Positions 36,301 through 48,300 of a DNA stretch of 64,000 nucleotides are shown one piece after another. The translations under genes and the position numbers were made by a program. This DNA comes from Balanoglossus misakiensis. Its lineage: Eukaryota; Hemichordata. The notes under the pieces were generated by a model, which was given only the letters and a program-made list of their open reading frames with translations, ran no database searches and was not told the origin of the DNA. Positions within the stretch are counted from its first letter, which is position 1. Each line of letters opens with the position of its first letter. Location: positions 9,796,001 to 9,860,000 of the forward strand of contig CM082587.2 of assembly GCA_040954595.2 (NCBI GenBank), in the 5' to 3' direction.

Positions 36301-39300
36301 GTATATAGTTTAAATTTGGGTTTGGAATGCAATCAGATATTCAAGATTTCAGTACCAATTACTTGCGTTGCTGTGTTTGCCATTGTGTGCATTGTACTTG
36401 GAATCCGTTTACGATGGCATGTACGTTACATGATTTTCCTCGGCAGGCTGAGATGTGGTGGCTACCAGCTGCAAATCAATGACGATGATGACGATCAACC
36501 ACTGAATAAGAAATACGATGCATTTGTTTGTTACAATGAACATGACAGCGACTGGGTGTGGCAACAGCTAGTGCCCAATTTGGAAAACGCCGGTCCGCCA
36601 AATTTGAAACTCTGTCTCCATGAACGGGATTTCATTCCGGGCGCTGATATTTTCGAGAACATTCTGGACAGCATCGAGAACAGTCACAAGACCATGTTGG
36701 TGCTGTCGCCGCACTTCGCCGAGAGTGAGTGGTGTTATTTTGAGATGAGAATGGCGCAGAACTGTCTGTTTGATGACAAGAGAGATGTCCTCTTTCTCAT
36801 GCTGTTGGAAGAAATCCCAGATGCCGTCATGCCACGCGTCTTGCGTAAGATTCTACTGACAAAGAATTACATCACTTGGGTGGAGAATGAGGAAGGGAGA
36901 CGACTGTTTTGGAAGAAACTGAAAATGGGTCTCCGCTCAGGGAACAGAGTCAATAGAGTGGCTGATGTTTAAATTTTTGCATGCTGAAATAATTTTCATA
37001 ATGGAGCTAAAACGAGACTGTAAAGGGAACTAAACATGGAAATATAATGCCCTAAACATGATATGAAAGCAGTGGCCTAGATAACAGTTACTTCTGTATG
37101 GAATGACTATGACCAGACAAATTTCATACTTTGTCTCCGTGAACATTCTGTATAGCATAGTGAACAGTCTTAGTACTGTAACGTCAAATATACACAGGTA
37201 TTAGGTCAAATTTTTAGATAAGCACAACCACAATTTCAAACATTGATTATTTGACATATGTTGCTGATAAATATCGTTACTTATTCGGTATGTCAAGTTA
37301 GTCACTTTTTTCTATGCCACTCATTCACACTCTATACTGGAAAAGCATATATAAGGAAGGGTATGCAATGGTACCTGTCTATGATGTTGTCAGTCTATTA
37401 CAGTATCTGTCCATATTTGTTGTATTTTATCGTGATTTTTTATGCTAAGATTTACAGTAATAACCAGGAAAACCTAACATGACATTTTGCCAATGATTTG
37501 TGTTCTTTGCTCAGCAACTTTCAATACTTTGGAGTTAATGTCAAACTGTTAATAAAAATGCTGATATGATGGAGAAAACGACAATATTTGTTGTTGTGAC
37601 TTCAATTTAAATACCCCAAAATCAGAGTTTTCACCCCTCACTTGCCCAAAGAAGGTCTCACGGTAAAATGGTTTGCATCAAACGCACTGGTCATGGAAAA
37701 CCCTGTGATCAATGGAGAAGGTCATGTACAGAACCACCCCTCTGCATGTAATGGTTGTGGCCAATCAAAAGTTGCCAACTTGGAGACAGAGACAGACAGA
37801 CAGAAAAAAACAACAACAGCCAGACTACTGTGAATTCAATGCTTTGGATTCAGCTGCGATTGTTGTATTGGGAAGTAAAAATGTTTACCACCGGATATTT
37901 ACCCAGAAACGGATATGGGAGTAAAAGGACTTCCAAATTTTCACTTCCCACCCAATGGCAAGTCGTCACTTCCTGTGCATTATGTTCATTGAAAATTGTA
38001 GTGGCTTATTTTATTTGTACCTTTATCATAAGTGGGCAGAGGTTAAAAGCGGTGAAACAGTGTTACTGTGAGATTGAGCTGTTTTAGTTCCCGTTTCATG
38101 TACACACAATCGCATGATTACGTGCTTGTTCTCGTAGTACATCAGTGAAAAATAACTGTTAAGATTAGAAGTTGAAAAATCTCAAAATTTTGGAAATATC
38201 ATGCACTCAAGTTTAATACTGGGACTAATAAATGAAATGACAATAAAAAATGTAATAAGTTTGTCACTCATATCATTGACCACTAGAAGTCTAGAAGTTG
38301 ATTCCGTTCTGAAGCCAACTTTCTCTTATTGAATACTAACCTTAAGTTGAAGTGCCTGGTTTGAATTTCCTTGGAACATTTCACTTTCATTAAAATGAGA
38401 AGGAAATTCACCAATGGTCAACAACAAATTCTGTACTAGTTGTTTCACTTCACGGTCTTCATTTATATTGCCTTGAAAGGTAAAAATACATGTTAAGGTT
38501 TAGTTGAAATGCACTCAGTTGGTCATTGGTCTCTTTATTGTCTGTATAAGATGAACTACACTATTTGACATGGTACATGTATAGTGTATGGGCCAGCACA
38601 AACCGCTATCCCCCTTAGGCACTTTGTCACACCAATTTTCTCTGTAGCCATGATCCAGTGGGGGGTATGGACCACTTCGCGGATAGAATAATGCAGGGGG
38701 TTGTGGGACAGTTTGTGTTCTGATCACGTGACGCTATGTTGAACGCAAATTATACCATCATGCATTGCAGATATCCTATCCGCGAAGTGGTCTATGGGTG
38801 TCAGCATTGCCTTGTTACCATGGCAATGCAGTTTTGATAAATTGAAACATATCATATATTTGTACTGAGGTAACTATAAACACCATATACACATAATCTG
38901 GCACCCATATTTTGCAACATTAGAACAAACGACGCAACTATTTACGTAACAGCATACCAAACAGCACAACTCCTTACATTGGCATTCTTCTAAATGATCA
39001 GAATATAATAGTACAGTGGAACGCCGATTATCCGAACCTGTTGGGCGGGTTAGATTTTGTTCGGATAATTGATTGTTCGGATAATTGATTTTGGCACGTC
39101 CCAACAAAGGAAATTGACCACACCATTGGGGCATGCGTATGTTACGATGTTTCCCACATGCACATGCATTTTCAATGCACTCACAAAAAGAAGTTAATAA
39201 AATAATAAAACACAATTCGTCTTCTTTTATATAAAAAATACATATATTAAGAGTTCAAAAGGTTAAGAAAGAAAAAAAGACGAAGTCAAAGCTGCAATGT

Positions 39301-42300
39301 TCTGATCCGTTCAACATCGTATGTGGCCGGTCATCGTACCAAACCACGGAACGTGCGTAGGCCTTCCATGGCCACAGTAGATTTCGCTAGAGCTGGTGTC
39401 TCGTTCTCTTTATCGTCCTAATTTTTCATGCAATGAGTTTATTTCTGAGAAACAAAGTCGATGATTTCATCATACGTTAATGTTTCGAAGCTGTCATAGT
39501 TCTCGCTAGTCTCCAAATCTTCGATGTCAGTGACATTCAAACCGCGCAAAACATGCTCTCCGCACGAGGTCACTTCCGCAAGTGACGTCTTGGCTGTCAT
39601 TCATATCGGCGCTGCCATGGTCACCAACGGCGACCCGACACGCCTTCACTGTGTCGCGGAATGAAGTCCATGCGTTTGAAAAGCCGTGTCTTTGATGTTG
39701 ACACCTCGGGCGATCTCCGCCGTCTGCTCGCACGAGTCGAAGACGGGCGATCTCATCCAACCCATGGCTTTCATTTGTATTATCAACGACAGTGCTAAGC
39801 TTATTTCGGCGATAAATCTACTTCACACTATCAAAAAATTGCCAAAGCCGTGCCGACGCGACAAGTGATTTTGCGTGTTTTACACTTGAGTGTGAAATCC
39901 TAGTGTCGAATGTTACGATACCCGAAAGTGTGACACTCTGTTGTCGTAAAATGATTGAAATATTCAATGATAAAGACGTTTTTAACACGTCCCACCTCCC
40001 TTTACAACAGAAACAATTAGAACTGACCAAAGAAAACTGTCCGAAATGTCAGTTTTCCTGCGGAAATGTCACAGACCGCCGAGAAAACAGGTGCTTGGCA
40101 TGGCTAATTAAATGTTCAGGGACCGTACCCGGGACCGTACCAAAGCGTTCGGATAATCCGAAATTCGGATAATCGGCGTTCGGATAATCGGCGTTCCACT
40201 GTATATGAGTCCCTTTTGCCAAAGTTGACTTCTTTTCACATACCTGTATAAAAATCTTCATTTTGCAAGTATGGTGCTGCTTTGTTTATAGCACGTAGTT
40301 CAACTAGGTAGGCAAAATAGAGATTCTTCAGCCATTGTGGTCCTTCTCCATTTGTAGTCTCAGGATCAAATCGTTTCTGAAACTCTCCTACATTAACACC
40401 CCATTTGGTTCCACCCCATGCATCTGCAAGTAAAAAACAAACATCTTTGAAAGTCATATATTTCATGACAAAGACAATATTAGGACCCCAACATACGTGC
40501 AGCCATTTTCGTTTATATATAGGCAGACGTTTTTTTTTGTCGAATACAGTAATCCATACAACAGCCCATACAACTCTACTGTGATACTACTGTAAAAAAC
40601 TTTATTTTCGCGAGCGATAAATTTTTGCAAAATACACGAGAGCCAAAATAGCGTGAAAATAAAAAGTCGCGTGAATGAAATACATGTAAGAGAACTTGAA
40701 AATTAATACTCGCGGAACAGTGGCCTCTTTCGATATTGCGAAAATTTCAACTCGCGAAAGTAAGGTTTTACAGTATGACAGAACTTCATGAACTCTGTAT
40801 GTGATCTGTGCCAAAGGAATGTTATCTTCATGAGTGAGGTGGTGTATTCTTTGGCAGTTCTTTCATGAGCAAGCTGATTCTGAGAAGATTGTCCCCCCCC
40901 CCCCCAAAAAAAAAAAAAAATTACAGACACACAATTTGATCAAATCTCACTCAGTCAACCTCGGGGACCTGCATACCAATTATCAAAGCTGAGTGACCAA
41001 CATTTTTTTAGAAGTCAACTTTTGATGAAAAGATGAATACAGAGCTTGTCAACAATCAACCCATCTGACCTCTTTTAATACAGACAGGATTGAGATGATG
41101 CTACATGTATTAAATAAAACTGAAAAGGGATTAATACCTGGTAGTAGATAATTGGCTGACAGATGAATATTTATACTGGAGTGTAGTCCTGATATCATCC
41201 GATAAAATGCCCTTTTTTCTAAACACATGCCTGAAAAGTAAAGGAAGCACAAGGTTTTAAGTTAGTAAGGAGAACATTTCTTTGAGGATGGCTGCATGTG
41301 TCATTCACTTCTATTTAGAGGTTATAAATGGCAAGCGTGGGTATTTAGTTGCAGATATAATCTTTTTCAGGTGAAATGTTTGACAGGAAATAATCATCAT
41401 ATTCTCATAAATGAGAATTGTGAGCTAACAAAATTCTATCTGGAAAAAAAATTCTCACTCAAGAGATTCGAGAATAACAAGAGACTATTTCCTTTTAAAT
41501 GATTAGACCATTCTATGACACACCCCTAATTCATTTCCTGAATTGATCATAACTGATGTAGCTAACATTAAGCAAATAATACACACATACATTTGAACTT
41601 CTGAAGTCATTTCTGTGATGGCAAAATTAATGTCACCAGTTGATTCAATTCAAGATAATCAGTGGCAAAGAATTTGCAAATATCATGTGCCTTGCTTTTT
41701 GCAGCCATGTTTTGATTGAATTATTTAACAGTCAAACCAACCTTGAACAGTCTTTGACTTCAAGAGAGCTTCATATGATTTGGTTTCTGGGTCAGGTCTG
41801 AAATTAAATACAGTTTTTCCAATACATGTAAGTTGCATGACACCCATTCAGTTAACAACAACAAAAGTTCCAAAAATGCATATTAATTAATTAACATAAA
41901 GTATAATGGACATTGCCCCTGTGCAAATTTGAATTTTAGTGCTGATCCAGTCATGTCTGAGCAATGGCTCAACAAATGCATGAACATTACTCAATTTTCA
42001 ACACCCCAGACTCTGTCAATGGGGCCTAAATACCAAAGCCTAAATTGCAAGCTTATTCAATGTTGACATTATTTCTATTAAAGGGTTTATGACATGCTTT
42101 GAAAAGTTTTCATTTTTCCCCATCTAAAGCTCACCTAGGGTACCCGTCTATGCATTGCCTATTGTGTCGGTTCCGAAAAATGTGCGCGAATGCCGGAATT
42201 TGCCCCCTTTTTTCATGCCTGTGATCAGGGAGCCACTTCGCACTCGAGCCAGGCGAAGGTATTTGCATATGGACAAACAAGTACACTACATCCTAGTGTA

Positions 42301-45300
42301 CCATTCTGTTTACAGTAAAGTGTAATTAGCGGTCCATGAGTAATTAAGTCCACAGACAAAGGCAAGCTACATAAACAGTGTTCAAAGCAAAGGAAGCCCT
42401 TGCCTCACATTACAGGCAGAGGATTTACAAAGGTGTGAAAGACTATTTGTCCACATCAAGATAAGTCTTCGGCTTAACTTCGAAAAGCCGAAAAAAATCG
42501 ACTGAGTTGAGTTAGGGGTACACGCCCACTCGCCACTTTTACCTTCCTGTTATCTAAGCACAGAGGGTGATACGCAATGCAAGATAGTAACATACGTTAA
42601 CTTCAAGACCCAAAGAGTGATTTTACGCGTGGTTGTATAGGGCATGGCATTAGACCTTTAAAGGGACAAAGTCTCTCTCTGGCTGCCCTTTTTTCCATTG
42701 ATTATATTTGATATTTGATACAAGACACCGTTTATGTTATTCTACATGTGGATATATAGTGAATCAACGTTCAACCACACACAACTTCCATCCCGCTTGT
42801 AGACACGAGAGTGAAAAACTCACCAAAATCAATAATCGATGTTTACCATTTTTTTCATTTTGGCGAGATATTACTCTGATATCCCACAAACAGGATCGAA
42901 GTTGTGTGGTTGAATTTTATTTCACTATATATCCACATGTAGAATGACATAAACGGTGTCTTGAATTAAGGTGGCATTGCATGAAAACTTGTGATTTTTG
43001 CCAAATTTTACTTTTTTACATAAATCGGTAGGCCTAATACTGACCCACATCCTGACTAATATGTCTTGGCGGAAATGGTGCATAATCACCCCAAAATAGC
43101 ACTTTTCTGAATGAGTTCACAGCTTAACAAATAGGTGTCAACAATGCAAATGGCCGTTTTTCTCAGTTTGCATTTTCGCTGCTCTTGACAACTTCAGACG
43201 AAAATAGCTTCGCTCTGCGTTGGCCGAATTTGCTCAAATTTTGACTGGGGATTGTGTATGACCCATCCAACAAAACGGTATTTTTGTTAGTCGATAAAGT
43301 GTCCCTGGCGGGAATAAACTCTGATTCAATACAACTCACCGTGAATTTGATCAAATTTTAATAAAAATCTAACTTTCAAACGCTGTTACTCCTCAATGGA
43401 AGCAGATAACGCAAAACAAAATTACCTTTTTTTTGCACGTTTACTCTAGTTTCGAATGACATCAGGGTTTTACATCACTTTTTACTTTTGGGAGTCCCTG
43501 GGACTCCTAATGTTGAAAAATGGGGGTCCTACATCAAACCATGGGGGTCCCAATTTATTTCACCAGAATATTTTATCATTTTATCAATGCTGGAAATTAG
43601 AAAATCTTTCTGTGAATGGGCAACGATTGTAAGAATCAATACCAATCCAAATCATAAAATGATATTGTCTACAAGATATAGGGAGTAATTCCAAGATCAA
43701 CTGTTGTATGGCTAGGGGTCCCATCTTGAACATCACCTTATGAGTGACCCTTTGACCTAAAGCATATAATATGGAGAATACCAGTACATGTACACTCAAC
43801 TTGGTCTTCTTAAAGTCTTATTCGAGAAATTTGCAGCTGAATCTTTATTTAAAGTTTAAGTTCAGGGTTTTCAACAAAACTAAGACTGCTGGTACTCATG
43901 GACGGAGATGGTTTCAGAGCAATAGGAGTCACGGTAGTTCACTGCTTGCACACAGCAAAGTGCGATATAGGCCTGATATCGCAGTGTAACTTATAATTCC
44001 CAAGAGGGTGACTGCGTGTACGTAAACCGTATCAAATTCAACAATAAACCAAGTTTGCTACAAGTTTGCTATGAAACTGTTATCAGTATCGATTACAGGT
44101 CATAAGGTCATTAACTGTTTAATTGACTCTCTGTGTACGCGTACACCCATTAGATATCAGGAAACGCGCAACAAGGGTCTCAACAACAGACATATTTCAT
44201 GCGTCCCAAGGGACGCATGGTTTAGTTTTTGACGGGTCCCACGCCCAGTTTTGTGCGTAAAGGACGCAGAAATGCGCGTCATGTAAAACCCTGGACATAT
44301 TAGGATGCATGATGCATGGTCAACTTTTTTACCTAATTTAAATTTAATGACATAATATCAAAAAATTGTTTTTTTCACCCAAAATCGCCACCATTTCCGG
44401 GGATCGATAATATTTGCAACTCAAACAAACGTTCAAAAACTCAGTTTCCAGAATATATATGGTTTATGGGGGTTTTAACGTTGTCTTTGATGAGAAATAG
44501 GCCTCTGAAAAAGTCTCGACGGTTTCATGCAATGCCACCTTAAACATAATTAATGCAAAAAAGGGCAGCGAGAGAGAGACTTTGTCCCTGTAAATGTTAT
44601 GTGACTGAATTGCCTTACTTGAAGCAGTTTTCTTGGTAGATAGTATTCCAGATTCTCCTTGGTGAAAATCCTTTATACCCAGTGTAACGTTCCGGATTCA
44701 ATAATAAATCTACAAACTCCATACCAATTGAAGATTCATCTAAAACAAACAAATTAACAGAATAGAGTCACTAAATGATGCCTGGATGTGAGATATACAT
44801 TTATTACACCTCACTCTGTATTCCGTACTATTGATTGGCTGAGCCCGTACCACGTGACATAGAAAAAAGCGTGATATTACATGGTTGACAGAGTATATGG
44901 CCCGTAGGTAGGGGCTACAGGCCGGGGATACGCGCGCGCTGAGAGAATATTGCAGGCTGAGAACAGGTTTTAGGTTCTGCGCATCTTTTCTGCGCATAAC
45001 AAACTGTCGTTCAATGGCTTCCTTCACGATCAGTCAACTCCCGCATATATGGCTTCAAAGCGACACACAGATTTAACACCTGTTCAACTGGACGATATTT
45101 TACCGCAAACGGACAGTAAATACACCAAAGTTGCAACCAACAGCGCGGTTTCCTCAAGATTATCTGAGTTCGAAGTAGGTACGGTGAGATATTTTAGTTC
45201 GCTGCAACCTGCAATGTACGGCTTGGGCATCATCAATATTGTGGTCAGAGATCACCATCCCTCGTGTAGGCCAAATATCATGATATTGCCCTCGCTAACA

Positions 45301-48300
45301 TGTGTTATTATTGAAGTATCACTCTCTTACATTGAACACCTATTGTCTGGCCATGAGGGGCATACCAGCCATTTTACACCCGAGGGGCTGTGAGTTACCA
45401 GAATCACATGCTATTTCCCGAGGCTGTAGGCTGAGGGAAATAGCATATGATTCTGGTAACTCAGTCATGAGGGGGTAAAAATGGCTGCTACATGTATGGC
45501 CCGAATATAGGCCAGGCCATAGTGTTTTTTATAATTAACCTCATGCACGTTGGTCACGTGACCGGTTTGTATTTTTTTCTGTTATTTCTCTAGGGAGTCA
45601 TAGTCGATTCTTTTTTCCTATCATGTGACAGATTCTGGCAAATCATGACACAGTATTAGCATGAGGTATATTATAAAAAATATGCGATCAATGGCCAGCT
45701 AGAATTTTGAGAAGGAAAGAAAGAAGAGTTTCAGATGTCCTCTACAAAACCCCGGGAACTAACTAGGTGTTCACACAAGAGTAAAAACCACTCACCATCC
45801 ACTTCACAAAAATTATTTTTTGCATCATGGACTTTCCATGTTTTGAATGCTGCTCTACTTTCATCACTCAGACTGGTATCCAGAGCACCCAATTCTTTCT
45901 CTTCGTCTGTTTGACATCGTTCTACCTCTCCAAGCTGAGACTGCTCTGAATACTAATGAAATAATATTTCATTACAAATGTACATGTGCATGTTCTACAT
46001 GCACAGTCAAATTCTTAAAGATTATTTCTCTGTTAAATGAAATATCAATGCATTCAGAGCTCAACATGTACTGTTCAGTTCATACAAGGAAAATGTTTGT
46101 GGCGTTAAACTTCTCATGTTGACCCAGCAATTCTATATAACCAATCACCAGAAGTCTAACAAAAGAAGGATTATATGACAAAATGTCCCTTGTATAGCAT
46201 TAGTATTAAACTTTACAAATACCAGGTACCGGTATACGAGTCCAACTTACTTTATTTTCTGTTTGAAACGCAACTGGCAGTTCATCCTGCATAAGACACA
46301 AAAAATGAACAGTTAAGATAAATTAGAAAGCATTTGTAATAAATTTCTTATAGTTGTCGTATCATGTTGTTTTGTTTCGGGTCTGTGCTGACTGTTGTAT
46401 AGTGGAAAATGTGTGTGTTTTTTCCCTTTTGTTGAAGTTTTTTTGTAATGCATTCTGTAATGGATCTATGTCAACTGTGTTTTGTGTTTAAAGCAGAAGT
46501 GACATTCCATTCTTGAGACTACATGTATAAGTCTTGTAGCTGACAGAGTAATGTATCTTGCCTGGCAATTAATAATTACAGTAATGAGCTACTTACTGCT
46601 GTACACGCATGAACAGAGCAATCTTTGAGAGCACACTTGCTGTCATCCGGCCAGTACGGGCAATCTCGGTGTAAATTAACCTGTAAAAAATTTGGTCTCG
46701 ACTGTAAATTTATTGCATTTGAAACATAGACATCATGGCAGATGTTGATGTACATCTATAGACTCTCTCACAGCCCCTCCACTGCCGACACAGACATTTT
46801 GTCGGACTGAATGTCTGCCCTCTATGGTCAAGTGAAGCTCGGCCTGTAAGTGAAGTCGGCAAAACTCATGACGCTAAACGGTTGAGGGCGTGTCAGTGTG
46901 CAACGGATTTGAAAAGCAAATAATGAACTGAAGGCTGTGAGAGAGATGTGTACATAGTTGTTGATGGACATGCTGTAATCATTTAGAGGGACAAAGTCTC
47001 TCTCTTGCTGCCCTTTTTAAATTAATAACGTTTGATACAAGACACCACTTATGTTATTCTACATGGATATATAGTGAATGAACGTTCGACCACAATCAAC
47101 TTCCTTCCTACTTGTATGGTATGAGAGTAAAAACTCACCTAAAACGAATAAATGGTAGAGACTGATTATTCATTTTTCACTCTCATGTCTACAAGTACAA
47201 GCGGGATTGAACATGTGTGTGGTTGAACGTTGATTCCCTACATATCCACAAGTAGAATAACATAAACAGTGTCTTGTATAAAACATAAATAATGGAAAAC
47301 GGGGAAGAAGAGAGAGACTTTGTCCCTTTAATAATCGTGTTTACACATTCACTCACACAACATAAAAAGCCATCTAGTGTAGTGTCCAGTCATATTTTGT
47401 CAGCCATGCTTCCAAAATGAAAGTCTAGCCTCAAGCATGCCACTTACCCAATTAAAGTCTAATTACATCACAACTGCCAGCGAAGGGCATCAGGCTTTAA
47501 TGGGCCAGTAGCACGCTAGATGTTAGTTTTGGAAACAAAGCTGACAAAATACGGCTAGATACTACAATGTAGACAAGCAGCCATCAGAACCTTTCACTTT
47601 TGACAATGATATCACAAGGGAAGAACTCATTCGATTCTAGAACCGTATTTACAAATTTATAGTTTCAGGAACCTGTGCAAAAAATGATGATGTCTATCTA
47701 TCATGAATATCCCACACAAAATTTTGTAATTACATGTTCAACTTCAAGGACTAATGATATATGGGGGTTACACACACACCATTAAGACGGTTCTGAAGCG
47801 TCTCAGATCAGACACTGTCTTAAAAACGTGACTCAAAGGATTAATGTTCTGTGTTTACCATGGGCAAATTGTGTCTCAAGTTATACCCTGCGTGAACCTG
47901 CTACATGTACATAGATGAAACATAGGCCATTCACATTTCTCAAAAAAGGCTAGGCCCTTGTCCTAGCCAGGAACGTGGCTGAGCAAAAACACAGGTGTGA
48001 ACGGGTCTGGCCGACCCTTGTCCGGACAATTTTGGTCCCAGTCGATTGGGGTTGGTTTGCGGTCGACTCTGGTCAGACTCTAGTCCCAGCCTGGTGTGTG
48101 TGGACATGTTTTGTTCGACAACTGTGTCTGGTCCTGGTCCTCATTGGGGATGTTCAGTCCCACACTCGCCTGCAGTTCGTGTGGGACAGAAAATCCCCAA
48201 CTCGTGTGAGAAATATGATCCCAGGTCCTTGGGAGTGTGAGATTCTATTAATCTTGTCACAATCATCGGGATTAGTTTTGCCAGGCCATGGGCCTAGATG

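Larger units (their letters stand above)
22093..37715 (+). repeat. Tandem segmental duplication, unit B
   Basis: A 15.6 kb second unit. The junction reads GATCAATGG then AATAACAGGG at 22092/22093, joining the receptor 3' flank to the last ten bases of a WDR6 exon. Only about one base of microhomology is visible. Insertions seen only in this unit are at 23565, 25963 and 28321. It also has an extra ~80 bp near 29578 and lacks ~118 bp corresponding to 13315-13425. Confidence 0.93.
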
